This document shows positions 41,045-50,305 of a stretch of DNA of 56,464 nucleotides, in pieces; within the stretch, counting starts at the first letter, position 1; each line of letters starts with the position of its first letter. Location of the stretch: NCBI GenBank assembly GCA_913778085.1, contig CAJYXJ010000057.1, positions 1 through 56,464 on the forward strand, given 5' to 3'. Source of the stretch: an uncultured Chryseobacterium sp. (GTDB lineage Bacteria; Bacteroidota; Bacteroidia; Flavobacteriales; Weeksellaceae). The notes beneath the pieces were generated by a model. The model was not told where the DNA came from and ran no database searches. It saw only the letters and a program-made list of their open reading frames with translations. Position numbers and translations under genes: made by a program.

Positions 41045-43285
41045 ATGAAAAATTTACCATCGATAGGACAGCCGCACCACCGCCTGGAAGGTGCCCTGAA
41101 AGTAACAGGCAGTGCAAAATATGCCGGTGATTACAATGCAGACGGGCTTCTGTACGGTTATGTGGTCAACAGCACCATTACCAAAGGAAAAATTAAAAGC
41201 ATCGATACTACAGGAATGAAAGATCTTGAAGGAATCGTTGAGATATTAACACACGAAAACCGTCCTTCCACAGCCTGGTTCGATTTCCAGTATGCCGACA
41301 TGGATGCACCTCCGGGAACGGTTTTTAAACCTTTGAAGGATAATATTATCCGCTACAACGGCCAGCCGATCGCGCTTGTAATTGCCGAAACTTTTGAAAT
41401 GGCCCGCTATGCTGCTGCAAAAATTAAAATAGAATATGAAACAAAAGCCTTTGCCACGGAAATGGCCGCCAATCTTGAAGAAGCCCGTGATCCGAAAAAA
41501 GGCCTTGCCTCTTTACTGAAACCGCCGCCGCCAAAACCGAAAGGCGATTTTGATACCGCCTATAAAGAATCTTTTGTAAAAACAGACAGCCGGTTCAGCC
41601 ATGGGACCGAGCATCACAATCCGATGGAACTGTATGCTTCTACGGTTATCTACGAAGGCGAAGGTAAATTAAAGATTTATGATAAAACCCAGGGAACCAT
41701 TAATTCCCAGATGTACGTAGCCAATGTTTTCGGACTTAAAATGAAAAATGTACAGGTTATTTCACCGTTTGTGGGAGGTGGTTTCGGATCGGGATTGCGG
41801 CCGCAGCATCAGCTGTTTATGGCAGTAATGGCCTCTTTGCATCTGAAAAGAAATGTACGGGTAACGCTTGACCGTGCGCAGATGTACATGATCGGTCACC
41901 GCCCGCCGACCTTGCAGCATACCAAATTCGGTGCTGATGAAAACGGGAAAGTGAATGCAATCTTTCACGAAGCCATTGGGGAAACTTCCCAATTTGAAGA
42001 CTATGTGGAAATTGTTGTCAATTGGGCCAACATGCTGTACCCGGCTGAAAATACGTTGCTTCAACACAAAATCGTCCCATTAGATGTCTACACTCCTCTG
42101 GATATGAGAGCACCCGGCGGAAGCACCGGAATGCACGCCATTGAAGTTACTATGGACGAAATCGCTTACCAGCTGAATATTGATCCTTTAGAACTGAGGC
42201 TGATCAATTATTCAATGATCGATAAAAGCAGTGAAAAGGAATATTCCAGTAAAGAACTGAAAGAATGTTATATGAGGGGCGCCCAACAATTCGGATGGGA
42301 TCAGCGAAATCCTGTTCCAAGAAGTATGAAACGCGGAAACAAGCTGGTGGGCTACGGAATGGCTACCGGAATGTGGGATGCCAACCGGTTATTAGGAAGA
42401 GCAGAAGCCATCCTTAAATCCAACGGAAAGGTGGAAGTCCAAAGTGCAGTTACCGATATCGGAACCGGTACTCTTACTGTGATGACTCAGATTGCTGCCG
42501 ATCAGCTCGGCTTACCCTTGGAGGAGGTTACCTTTTCTTACGCTGACAGCAAGATGGCGTTTGCGCCAATCCAGGGAGGCTCTTTTACGACGGCTACCGT
42601 TGGACCGGCCGTTAAGGCAGCGTGTGAAGCACTGAATAAAAAACTATTGAAAATTGCCAGCTTAATGGAAGGGTCCGCTTTTAAGGCAGCTAAGTTTAAA
42701 GATGTCGGATTTAAAAATCGGTATATTTTTATGAAAAGCAATCCTGAAATAAAAATCAGTTATGATGAAATCTTAAAGCATAACGACGGAAAAGAAATCC
42801 GAACCAAAAATTCGGCAATGCCGAATCCGCTGACTTCCGGAAAAAAAGCACGGGCAGTGCACAGTGCTGTTTTTGTAGAAGTGGAAGTCGATGAAGAGCT
42901 GGGTGTTATTGAAGTTAAGAGAGCTTTAACGGCAGTGGCCGCCGGAAAAATCATTAATCCCAAAACGGCTGAGAGCCAACTGCTGGGAGGGATGATATGG
43001 GGAATCAGCAAAGCGCTCCACGAAGAAACCATTACCGACCACCGACTTGGCAAATATATGAATGACGATTTGGCGGAATACCATATTCCGGTTCATGCCG
43101 ATATTCATGATTTACAGGTTTTATTCGTTGAGGAAGATGATAAATTTGTGAATGATCTTGGCGTAAAAGGAGTTGGCGAAATCGGTGGGGTAGGAATGCC
43201 TCCGGCTATTACCAATGCAGTTTATCATGCCACCGGTAAAAGAATTTACGACCTGCCGATCCATTTCGATTATCTGCTTGAATAA
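41045..43285 (+). CDS. paoC: Molybdenum subunit of a PaoABC-type aldehyde oxidoreductase
   Basis: A 746-aa xanthine-oxidase-family large subunit. The ATG at 41045 is used; the open frame begins earlier only through overlap with paoB. Key blocks: 'GQPHHRLEGALKVTGSAKYA' near the start, 'VISPFVGGGFGSGLRPQHQL' (~238-258), 'LDMRAPGGSTGMHAIEVTMD' (~352-372), 'SAVTDIGTGTLTVMTQIAAD' and 'GGSFTTATVGPAVKAACEAL'. The catalytic glutamate lies in 'GVKGVGEIGGVGMPPAITNA' near residue 707. It oxidises aldehydes (by family) using MCD cofactor made by the MocA-like enzyme. A terminator closes the island. Confidence 0.92.
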   Translation: MKNLPSIGQPHHRLEGALKVTGSAKYAGDYNADGLLYGYVVNSTITKGKIKSIDTTGMKDLEGIVEILTHENRPSTAWFDFQYADMDAPPGTVFKPLKDNIIRYNGQPIALVIAETFEMARYAAAKIKIEYETKAFATEMAANLEEARDPKKGLASLLKPPPPKPKGDFDTAYKESFVKTDSRFSHGTEHHNPMELYASTVIYEGEGKLKIYDKTQGTINSQMYVANVFGLKMKNVQVISPFVGGGFGSGLRPQHQLFMAVMASLHLKRNVRVTLDRAQMYMIGHRPPTLQHTKFGADENGKVNAIFHEAIGETSQFEDYVEIVVNWANMLYPAENTLLQHKIVPLDVYTPLDMRAPGGSTGMHAIEVTMDEIAYQLNIDPLELRLINYSMIDKSSEKEYSSKELKECYMRGAQQFGWDQRNPVPRSMKRGNKLVGYGMATGMWDANRLLGRAEAILKSNGKVEVQSAVTDIGTGTLTVMTQIAADQLGLPLEEVTFSYADSKMAFAPIQGGSFTTATVGPAVKAACEALNKKLLKIASLMEGSAFKAAKFKDVGFKNRYIFMKSNPEIKISYDEILKHNDGKEIRTKNSAMPNPLTSGKKARAVHSAVFVEVEVDEELGVIEVKRALTAVAAGKIINPKTAESQLLGGMIWGISKALHEETITDHRLGKYMNDDLAEYHIPVHADIHDLQVLFVEEDDKFVNDLGVKGVGEIGGVGMPPAITNAVYHATGKRIYDLPIHFDYLLE

Positions 43286-43310
43286 TCATTGAGATATAAA
43301 AATCAATATA

Positions 43311-43335
43311 AACGGGCTTCGGCTCGTTTTTTTTT
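43311..43335 (+). terminator. Rho-independent terminator after paoABC
   Basis: AACGGGC (43311-43317), TTCG tetraloop, GCTCGTT (43322-43328) with one G-U pair, then a long T run. Confidence 0.9.
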
Positions 43336-43396
43336 GAACTATATTTAAACTGAATAAGAAAACCTGTAGATTTTTGTACACGATGGCAATTAATAC

Positions 43397-43990
43397 ATAA
43401 GTAATAGAGAAAGAATTTAATGGCTTATGTAATATTTTAGAACACATCAGATAAAAGATAAAAAATCAAAGATTTTTAAAAGTTTGGAGTTGAGTTTGAA
43501 CCACAGATTCACAGATGATTAGATTTATTTTAAAATCTTCACGTCCTATTGATCATTGATTACGTCGAATCTTCGATTTCTGTAGGAATCTCAACATCGT
43601 ATTGGCAAATAAAATGGAAAGATTCGCGTCTGGATTTCTTCGAAATGACAAAGGGAATCTATTATGGAGTGAGTAATGATGGTGTAGCTTCGGCTCCGCT
43701 CAGCCAACCAGGATTGCCGATTGTTTCAACACTGTCGTATAAAAATATTCGATTTGACTCATCGCGTATCAATAAAAGAATCCGACAACCACTTTAAGGT
43801 TTTTAAAAACTTTTATGGGCTTACTTAATGTAAAGTATTCAACTTTTTAAGCAGCATCAATATTTTTTATGCTTTTGACTTCGTCGAACTTTCGGTTTAT
43901 ATTTGAAAAACAGAATATTGAATTCGTATGCATTAATTCATCGAAAATCTTTGATTTTTCCTAATGTGTTCTAAGATATACGCAAAGCTT
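43397..43990. repeat. Gene-free block of interspersed repeats
   Basis: 43397-43485 is an inverted 'TGTGTTCT' repeat. 43550-43680 is an inverted copy of the 'GTTGAGATTTCCACAGGATG' element seen near 18003-18090 ('CTGTAGGAATCTCAACATCG', 'CTGGATTTCTTCGAAATGAC'). 43685-43705 is 'TAGCTTCGGCTCCGCTCAGC', the inverse of the 18265 element. 43805-43955 matches 25690-25815, and 43944-43989 is a plus-strand 'TGTGTTCT' copy. An 82-codon ORF at 43549 falls in these repeats. Confidence 0.6.
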
Positions 43991-44085
43991 GACGCTTATA
44001 TCTTATGATGTTCATGTGTTACAGCATCTGATATTCAGATTATATATTTTGACTCTTTTCCAATAAATAAAAGTGTCCCAATATC

Positions 44086-45225
44086 TTACTCTTTCCTAAA
44101 CTGCGCCACCAATTTCGAAATTCTCTTGACCACCGCATCAATCTCCTCCTTCGTATTGTCTTTTCCCAGGCTGAACCGGATCGAGCATAAAGCATCTTCA
44201 TCACTTAATCCAAGGCCTTTCAGGACATGCGACGGTTTAGTAGTTACTGACGAACAGGCTGAGCCGCTGGACACCGAAATATGTTGCAGAGATATGATCA
44301 ACTGTTCTGAAAATACATTTTTAAATACCATATTGGCCGTGTTAAAAATCCGGTTCTGCACGGAACCGTTAATAGCAGTCCCGTCGATAGCCAGCAGTCT
44401 GTTTTCCAGTTCATCGCGCAGGATTTTTATGTGAGCAGCATGGTGGCCCATATTTTTTTGGGCGATTTCACAGGCTTTCGCCATACCGATAATTCCCGGG
44501 ACATTCAGTGTTCCGCTGCGCCTGTTTTTCTGCTGTCCGCCGCCGGTGATCTGAGAATTTAAATACTTTTTTACAGTGTTTGAGACATACAGGGCACCAA
44601 TACCTTTCGGTCCGTGAAACTTATGTGCGGAAAAGGCCATCAGATCGATTCCCAGTTCCTGAACATCCACCGGAATTTTCCCCACGGCCTGGGTCGCATC
44701 ACACAGCAGAAAAGCACCTTTGTCATGTACGAGTTTACTGATTTTTTTAATATCCTGGATAGTTCCCGTCTCATTATTCACGAGCATCACGCTCACCAGC
44801 AGCGTTTTATCCGTAATGGTTCCTTCAAGCAGATCAAGGTCAGCCATCCCATCTTTTTGAACCGGAAGGATAGAATGGGTTAAATGATTCTTTTCTGCAT
44901 GATCTTTAATGGTATCGAGAACAGCCTTGTGTTCTGTACACAAAGTGACCACATGATTTTTTTTACCTTTAAAAATTCCCCGCACGGCAAGATTGATGGA
45001 TTCCGTTGCTCCGGAAGTGAATACGATTTCATCTTCGCGGGAGCCGATAAGGTCGGCTACCTGCCGAAAAGCCTCTTCGATATATTCATTAACGGTAAGT
45101 CCGGCAAGATGGCTGCTGCCTGGATTTTCATAATATTCCGTAAAAAACGGAATCATGGCTTCCAGCACGTTTTCGTCAAGCCTGGTAGTTGCATTATGGT
45201 CGAGATAAATATTGCGGGAAGTCAT
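44086..45225 (-). CDS. Cysteine desulfurase (NifS/IscS type)
   Basis: PLP enzyme that releases sulfur from cysteine as an enzyme persulfide. The 379-aa protein has 'MTSRNIYLDHNATTRLDENV', 'FTSGATESINLAVRG', 'VMLVNNETGTIQDI', the PLP lysine Lys202 in 'AFSAHKFHGPKGIG', 'TGGGQQKNRRSGTLNVPGI' and the active-site Cys324 in 'VSSGSACSSVTTKPSHVL'. Length is typical of NifS-like enzymes. No IscU, IscA or other iron-sulfur assembly gene is adjacent, so it is not part of an isc operon. Its place at the end of the molybdenum island suggests a sulfur donor for XdhC, FdhD or MoeB-rhodanese (inference). Confidence 0.93.
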   Translation of the reverse strand: MTSRNIYLDHNATTRLDENVLEAMIPFFTEYYENPGSSHLAGLTVNEYIEEAFRQVADLIGSREDEIVFTSGATESINLAVRGIFKGKKNHVVTLCTEHKAVLDTIKDHAEKNHLTHSILPVQKDGMADLDLLEGTITDKTLLVSVMLVNNETGTIQDIKKISKLVHDKGAFLLCDATQAVGKIPVDVQELGIDLMAFSAHKFHGPKGIGALYVSNTVKKYLNSQITGGGQQKNRRSGTLNVPGIIGMAKACEIAQKNMGHHAAHIKILRDELENRLLAIDGTAINGSVQNRIFNTANMVFKNVFSEQLIISLQHISVSSGSACSSVTTKPSHVLKGLGLSDEDALCSIRFSLGKDNTKEEIDAVVKRISKLVAQFRKE

Positions 45226-45251
45226 ATCAATGTAAAGAATTGTTTCTGTTC

Positions 45252-45542
45252 ATGCTTTATAAATATACGAAATCCTTTTGGAAAAAGGGCGTCCGGCTGG
45301 GTGAAGATACAGCATTACTTATTGAAAACGGAAAAAATGCTGTTTGCAAAGGATCGGGAATGACGATTGTTTTAAATCCTCACGCCATTCGGAATACCAA
45401 TTGCGGATCCGTTGAAAAAGGATGCCCCATATTTGTAGACCATATCATGATGACGATTCTCACAGACGGCTGCAGGATCAGTTTATCCACCGGACAGTTC
45501 GAAAATGCCCGGGAAACGGAAAACAGTACCGAAAGGGATTAA
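45252..45542 (+). CDS. Small hypothetical protein
   Basis: A 96-aa ORF with ATG at 45252, 26 bases from the divergent desulfurase start. Sequence such as 'FWKKGVRLGEDTALLIENGK' and 'VLNPHAIRNTNCGSVEKGCP' reads like a real protein but no family is recognised. It has three cysteines in the middle ('CGSVEKGCPIFV', 'DGC') that could bind a metal. Alternatives: a spurious frame upstream of the broken gene at 45621. An earlier in-frame start at 45189 lies inside the desulfurase gene and is unlikely. Confidence 0.4.
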   Translation: MLYKYTKSFWKKGVRLGEDTALLIENGKNAVCKGSGMTIVLNPHAIRNTNCGSVEKGCPIFVDHIMMTILTDGCRISLSTGQFENARETENSTERD

Positions 45543-45620
45543 TAATAATCAAAGGTAAATTTTGTGACGGCAATCATGAAAGGCTTGGTCATAAATCGCT
45601 TTTTTTACGTAAAAACGGAT

Positions 45621-46070
45621 ATGAAGATTTTAGTATTGTTTTTGGTCTTATGTGGAAAGCTGCTTACAGCACAGTTGCTGACCGTCAATAACCTCAGACA
45701 CCTTACGAAAGGTTCACTGCAGAATCTGGATACCAAGTTGGCATAACACTTTGATCTTGAAAGAAATGTAGATATGGAAGATTCCGGCAACAGGGTATAT
45801 GCTACTGTAAACCGGGACATCAGCCACTTTAAAGTACTTACCGTATTTACAAATGCACGGAATTGCATGGCATTTTCACTGGTTACCCATGATGAGGCGG
45901 AGGTGCACCGGTTCCATCAGGATCTTTTGAAAGAAGGTTTTGCGGTGGGAGAATACAAAGACAGTCAGGGAAATTACGGTAGAAATTATACTAAGGAACA
46001 GATTCTGGTTACTATTAAGGGAACGGTTACTGATATTCCTGCTCACCAGGTGATCTGGAGATGCCGATAA
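45621..46070 (+). pseudogene. Exported protein gene interrupted by one in-frame stop
   Basis: The frame starts at ATG 45621 with a signal peptide ('MKILVLFLVLCGKLLTAQ'), continues 'LTVNNLRHLTKGSLQNLDTK', meets TAA at 45744-45746, and goes on in the same frame as 'HFDLERNVDMEDSGNRVYAT', 'ISHFKVLTVFTNARNCMAFS' to the stop at 46068-46070. Without the stop it would be a 149-aa periplasmic protein. Both halves keep normal protein character, so the change is recent, a sequencing error, or the second half starts at 45774. Family not recognised. Confidence 0.6.
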
Positions 46071-46357
46071 ACCTCAGTCGGGATATGCGTACTGACGGTC
46101 AATCCGGCACAGGTAATTTTCTAATGAAACTAACAGCCGGTATGCTTTTTCTGCTCAGAACGGGTAAGCAAATTACGAAACAGATGATAATAAATATTAG
46201 TTTTTAATAATATCCCTGCACACGTTTAGTTTGATTCAATATTTAATGATTATGATTGATTTTTTATTCTTAATATTATTAATTTGCTTGCGTATGAATG
46301 AGATATTTGGTAATTTTTTTTAATTTTACTTAAAAATACAACAACAGTAATCACTAT

Positions 46358-46954
46358 ATGGTTATATCCGAAGAAATTTTATTGGAACATGGAGCAATTC
46401 TGCAGGATTTTGCGCAGGAGGAATTTATTTTTAGGGAAGGCGGTTTTTCACAGTATTATTTCCAGATCAGAGCTGGTGTGGTAAAAATTAATAATTTTTT
46501 TGAAGACGGAAAAGAATTTGTCCATGGCTTTCCCTATGAAGGGCATTGCTTTGGCGAGACTTATCTCCTTACCGATAAGCCATATGCCGTAAATGCCATA
46601 GCCGTTACGGATTGTACCGTGATTAGGCTTGATAAAAAGTCGTACCTTGATCTTATCCATCAGCAGCCGCAGATCTTTTTTAAAGTCAGCCGGTACAGTG
46701 CAGAGCGTTTGCATTTCCGCTATGTGATTTCTTCTTTCCTGGCTATTCTCGATCCGCAGATCAGGATCCAGAAACTTCTGGACTACCTGAAAGGCTATTT
46801 CGGCTACCAGGAAAAGTACAGTTTCCTCGTTCCTTTCACAAGATACCAGTTGGCATCTCTTACCGGGATGCGGGTAGAAACCCTGATCCGCACCGTAAAA
46901 AAAATGGAAAAGCTGGATATTTTAAGGATCGACAATACGAAAATTTATTATTAA
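46358..46954 (+). CDS. Crp/Fnr-family transcription regulator
   Basis: A 198-aa regulator. N-terminal cyclic-nucleotide-binding-like beta-barrel (~15-120): 'DFAQEEFIFREGGFSQYYFQ', 'IRAGVVKINNFFEDGKEFVH', 'EGHCFGETYLLTDKPYAVNA', 'DCTVIRLDKKSYLDLI'. A helical dimerisation stretch follows, then a C-terminal winged helix (~150-198) with 'FTRYQLASLTGMRVETLIRT' as the recognition region and 'KMEKLDILRIDNTKIYY' at the end. It lacks the four-cysteine Fe-S motif of Fnr and the Arg/Ser pattern for cAMP is not clear, so the ligand is unknown. It is single, between the broken gene and the ilv leader; control of ilv genes or of the molybdenum island is possible but not shown. Confidence 0.9.
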   Translation: MVISEEILLEHGAILQDFAQEEFIFREGGFSQYYFQIRAGVVKINNFFEDGKEFVHGFPYEGHCFGETYLLTDKPYAVNAIAVTDCTVIRLDKKSYLDLIHQQPQIFFKVSRYSAERLHFRYVISSFLAILDPQIRIQKLLDYLKGYFGYQEKYSFLVPFTRYQLASLTGMRVETLIRTVKKMEKLDILRIDNTKIYY

Positions 46955-47401
46955 CGGATAAATAAAGTGAAATCGCAGTAAAAACATGTTAGAAAGCTTA
47001 GAAAAGTTGAATTTTCGTCATGTTAGCCTTTAAAATGAAATTCTTTTTATTCAATTTAAGATAATACCATCTAAATCCTGATGATATTCTGCTTTTTTTA
47101 TTTTTTTGTTAAATCAATAGAAAATAATTATTATCGGAAATTTATGGTAAAAGAAAACAGGAATATCTGTGAAAGTATATGCTATAACTATTGTAGAAAT
47201 TTCCTGCATATACTGTTTCTAAGAAAGGATCATCAAAAGTTCAGACATCGTAATTTTTGCAAGTGCCATTCCTTGAAAATCAATATTTTAGAAATAATAG
47301 TTGAATTAATGAATATCGTAAAATTTATTCTGTTTTTGCGATATTCTGTAGCTTAAACGAATAATTTTTGATAAAAAGTCAGTGTTTTTGAAAATTAATT
47401 A
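46955..47401. other. AT-rich gap before the ilv leader
   Basis: About 450 bases. A 91-codon ORF at 47081 is low-complexity, rich in Phe/Tyr/Ile/Asn and lies in AT-rich sequence; I do not accept it. No terminator was seen after the Crp-like gene. Confidence 0.4.
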
Positions 47402-47409
47402 TACATTTG
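47402..47409 (+). promoter_or_regulatory. -7 box of the ilv operon promoter (TACATTTG)
   Basis: Exact match to the Bacteroidetes TANNTTTG consensus, ending 17 bases before the leader-peptide ATG. The upstream -33 TTG at the expected distance is missing; TTTTTG motifs at 47365-47370 and 47385-47390 are off-spaced. Confidence 0.55.
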
Positions 47410-47426
47410 TACCAGAAATATAAAAA

Positions 47427-47498
47427 ATGAACCACACGATTATCATTATTGTCATTATTATCATTATCGGATTGCCGGTGATGAGTAATGGCTCGTGA
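47427..47498 (+). CDS. ilv leader peptide (23 aa, Ile/Val-rich)
   Basis: A short ORF: ATG at 47427, TGA at 47496-47498. After MNHT come ten consecutive Ile/Val codons (nine Ile, one Val), then G-L-P-V-M. Its position between promoter and the terminator hairpin, with a branched-chain amino-acid operon following, is that of an attenuation control peptide. When charged Ile- or Val-tRNA is scarce the ribosome would stall in the Ile run and leave the downstream antiterminator free. The last six codons contain the 5' part of the antiterminator. Confidence 0.85.
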   Translation: MNHTIIIIVIIIIIGLPVMSNGS

Positions 47499-47538
47499 TA
47501 ATTTGTTGAAACCAGATAACACAAACCATTCTCATCAC
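47478..47538 (+). promoter_or_regulatory. Antiterminator pairing of the ilv attenuator
   Basis: GTGATGAG-T-AATGG (47478-47491), inside the end of the leader ORF, is complementary to CCATTCTCATCAC (47526-47538), the ascending arm of the terminator: 8 + 5 base pairs with one bulged T. The two structures exclude each other. A ribosome completing the leader peptide would cover 47478-47491 and let the terminator form; a ribosome stalled on Ile codons would not. Confidence 0.82.
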
Positions 47539-47558
47539 GGGAATGGTTTTTTTTATTT
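47523..47558 (+). terminator. Attenuator terminator of the ilv operon
   Basis: AAACCATTCTC (47523-47533) pairs with GGGAATGGTTT (47539-47549; one G-U pair) around ATCAC, followed by eight Ts. It lies 51 bases before ilvE and 24 bases after the leader stop codon. Confidence 0.88.
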
Positions 47559-47599
47559 CCTGAATTTAAAAAATAATAAAATATAAAAACCAGTACAGC

Positions 47600-48502
47600 A
47601 TGTATTACAATGATGACAGTGTTCTCTTTTTCGATGGAGAGTATGTAAAAGCAAAAGACGCAAAAACCGATTTATATGGGCAATCCTTACACTATGGCTA
47701 TGCAGTGTTTGAAGGCATCAAATCTTATAAAACAACAAATGGCGCGCGGATTTTCAAAGCGGAAGAACATTACGACAGGCTCAGGAAATCAGCCGAAGCC
47801 ATGATGATCCCTTTCAGCTATTCTACAGAAGAAATGGTGTTGGCTACCTACAGGTTGCTGGAAATGAACAAACTGGAAAACGCCTATATCCGCCCGATTG
47901 TAATCTGCTCCCCAAATATGGCTTTATCCAAAGGACAGAAAAGCTACCTTGTCATTGAGGTCTGGAACTGGGACAACGGCTATCTCGCCAACAAAATGAG
48001 GATCATGACATCTTCCTTCCAACGCCCGAATCCAAAAGCCTTTAAAGTGGAGGCAAAGGTGAGCGGTCATTATGTAAATTCCATTCTGGCGTGCCAGGAA
48101 GCCAAAGACAAGGGTTTCGACGAAGCATTGGTGCTTGACGAAAACGGAAATGTAGCGGAAAGTTCCGGTGCCAACGTATTCTATGAAAAAGACGGAAAGC
48201 TTTTTACACCGGCCAAAGGTAACATCCTTCCGGGAATCACACGGGCTACAGTCTTTCAGATCTGCGATAATCTGGGAATCCCGACAGAGGAGAAATTTTT
48301 CAGACCGGAAGAAATGCAGGGCGCTGATGCGGGGTTCTTCTGCGGAACCGCGGCCGAAATCGTCGCACTGGATTCTTTAGATAACGTCCCTTTCAAGCTT
48401 AATTGGGAAAACAGCCTTTCCGCCAAAGTACAGCAGGCTTACCGCCATCTTGTGCTGGAAGAGGATTATGCTTACCTAAAAAACCAGCCTCAATATGTGT
48501 AA
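47600..48502 (+). CDS. ilvE: Branched-chain amino-acid aminotransferase
   Basis: Class IV PLP aminotransferase, the last step of Ile, Val and Leu synthesis. The 300-aa protein shows '[18 protein letters not shown]', '[17 protein letters not shown]', the PLP lysine Lys153 in '[19 protein letters not shown]', '[18 protein letters not shown]' and '[19 protein letters not shown]', ending with the '[20 protein letters not shown]' region. First structural gene of the operon after the attenuator; overlaps ilvD by eight bases. Confidence 0.96.
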   Translation: MYYNDDSVLFFDGEYVKAKDAKTDLYGQSLHYGYAVFEGIKSYKTTNGARIFKAEEHYDRLRKSAEAMMIPFSYSTEEMVLATYRLLEMNKLENAYIRPIVICSPNMALSKGQKSYLVIEVWNWDNGYLANKMRIMTSSFQRPNPKAFKVEAKVSGHYVNSILACQEAKDKGFDEALVLDENGNVAESSGANVFYEKDGKLFTPAKGNILPGITRATVFQICDNLGIPTEEKFFRPEEMQGADAGFFCGTAAEIVALDSLDNVPFKLNWENSLSAKVQQAYRHLVLEEDYAYLKNQPQYV

Positions 48503-50177
48503 TATTTTGAATAAATATTCCAGGATCCTGACGAAAGATCCGACCCAGCCTGCTACCCAGGCCATGTTCTACGGAATCGGATTTCAGGAGGAAGACTTTG
48601 ATAAAGCACAGATCGGCATCGCTAGCATGGGTTACGACGGAAATACCTGCAATATGCACCTCAACAGCCTTGCTGAAACTGTTAAGCAGGGGGTAAAGGA
48701 ACAGAATCTTGTTGGACTGATGTTCCATACCATCGGAATCAGTGATGGTATGACCAACGGTACCGACGGAATGCGGTATTCGCTGGTAAGCCGCGACATT
48801 ATCGCCGATTCCATAGAAACAGTATGCGCAGGTCAATATTATGACGGACTGATTACCGTACCGGGCTGCGACAAAAATATGCCGGGCTCCCTGATCGCTA
48901 TGGCAAGGCTGGACAGGCCTTCCATCATGGTCTACGGAGGAAGTATTGCGCCGGGGCATTACAAAGGCGAGGATCTCAATATCGTTTCTGCTTTTGAAGC
49001 CTTGGGAAACAAAATTGCAGGCAAGATCTCCGAAGAGGATTTTCAGGGTGTCGTAAAAAATTCATGTCCGAGCGCAGGGGCCTGTGGCGGAATGTACACG
49101 GCAAATACCATGGCTTCTGCTATTGAAGCATTGGGCATGAGCCTGCCGTATTCATCCTCTTATCCCGCACTCAGCCGAGAAAAGAAAGAGGAATGCCGGT
49201 TTGCCGGACATTATATGAAGATCCTTCTGGAAAAGGACCTAAAGCCTTCAGATATTATGACGCCAGAAGCCTTTGAAAATGCTCTACGGCTGATCATGAT
49301 CCTGGGTGGAAGTACCAATGCCGTTCTTCATTTTATTGCCATTGCAAAAGCGATCGGTCATGATCTTACCCTGGACGATTTTCAAAGAATCAGTGACGAA
49401 ACACCTTTCCTGGCCGATCTGAAGCCAAGCGGAAAATACCTGATGGAAGACCTGCATAAAGTAGGCGGTGTTCCGGCAGTGATGAAATATCTGCTGGAGC
49501 TGGGACTTCTTCACGGCGATTGCCTTACGGTCACCGGTAAAACAGTGGCGGAAAACCTGGAACACGTAACGTCGATCATTGACAGAGAACAGAACATTAT
49601 CCGGGATATTAAAAATCCGATCAAGGAAACCGGGCATATCAGGATCTTGTACGGAAACCTGGCCGAAAAAGGTTCGGTGGCGAAAATTACCGGAAAAGAA
49701 GGAAGCTACTTCCGGGGAACAGCAATTGTGTTTGATGGTGAAAAAGAATTCATCAAAGGAATCGAAGACGGGAAAATCCGGGAAGGAAATGTAGTGGTTA
49801 TTAAAAACGAAGGCCCGAAAGGAGCACCCGGAATGCCGGAAATGCTGAAGCCGACCTCTGCACTGATGGGCAGCGGTTTGGGAAAAAACGTAGCATTGAT
49901 TACAGACGGCCGCTTTTCTGGAGGAACCCACGGTTTTGTCGTCGGCCACATTACACCCGAAGCGTTCTGTGGCGGACTGATCGGACTCATTAAAGATGGC
50001 GATCTCATTGAACTTGATGCCGAAAAAAACACCATCAATGCCTTATTGTCAAATGAGGAGATAGCCGCAAGAAAAGCAGAATTTCAGCAGCCTGATTATA
50101 AAATAAAAAAGGGAATCCTCTACAAATACGCAAAATCGGTAGCAGATGCCTCGCAGGGCTGTGTTACGGATTTATAA
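48495..50177 (+). CDS. ilvD: Dihydroxy-acid dehydratase
   Basis: Iron-sulfur dehydratase, third common step of Ile/Val synthesis. The 560-aa protein has the cluster cysteines in '[14 protein letters not shown]' (~Cys52), '[18 protein letters not shown]' (~Cys125) and '[20 protein letters not shown]' (~Cys191/197), the signatures of the IlvD/Edd family with a [2Fe-2S]-type arrangement. '[20 protein letters not shown]' near the C-terminus is also conserved. The ATG at 48495 overlaps the end of ilvE. A 128-base gap with no clear terminator follows. Confidence 0.96.
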   Translation: MCNILNKYSRILTKDPTQPATQAMFYGIGFQEEDFDKAQIGIASMGYDGNTCNMHLNSLAETVKQGVKEQNLVGLMFHTIGISDGMTNGTDGMRYSLVSRDIIADSIETVCAGQYYDGLITVPGCDKNMPGSLIAMARLDRPSIMVYGGSIAPGHYKGEDLNIVSAFEALGNKIAGKISEEDFQGVVKNSCPSAGACGGMYTANTMASAIEALGMSLPYSSSYPALSREKKEECRFAGHYMKILLEKDLKPSDIMTPEAFENALRLIMILGGSTNAVLHFIAIAKAIGHDLTLDDFQRISDETPFLADLKPSGKYLMEDLHKVGGVPAVMKYLLELGLLHGDCLTVTGKTVAENLEHVTSIIDREQNIIRDIKNPIKETGHIRILYGNLAEKGSVAKITGKEGSYFRGTAIVFDGEKEFIKGIEDGKIREGNVVVIKNEGPKGAPGMPEMLKPTSALMGSGLGKNVALITDGRFSGGTHGFVVGHITPEAFCGGLIGLIKDGDLIELDAEKNTINALLSNEEIAARKAEFQQPDYKIKKGILYKYAKSVADASQGCVTDL

Positions 50178-50305
50178 ATTTAATGGGCTGGGAGGGGAAG
50201 CTGGATGCTTTTGTTCGGGTTTCCCTTAAAAATCAGCAGCCGGATCAAATCAGTCTTTGACGGACTTTGTGATGGCCTGACTATTTACAGTTTAAAATAA
50301 CAAAA

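Noticed and set aside
43549-43797. 82-codon ORF
   Set aside because: It lies wholly in interspersed intergenic repeats that recur elsewhere in other frames and orientation (for example near 18003-18090).
44884-45363. 159-codon plus-strand ORF
   Set aside because: Mostly antisense to the cysteine desulfurase; aromatic-rich translation typical of a shadow frame.
47081-47356. 91-codon ORF rich in Phe, Tyr, Ile, Asn
   Set aside because: AT-rich low-complexity translation without protein-like pattern, located between the Crp-like gene and the ilv promoter.
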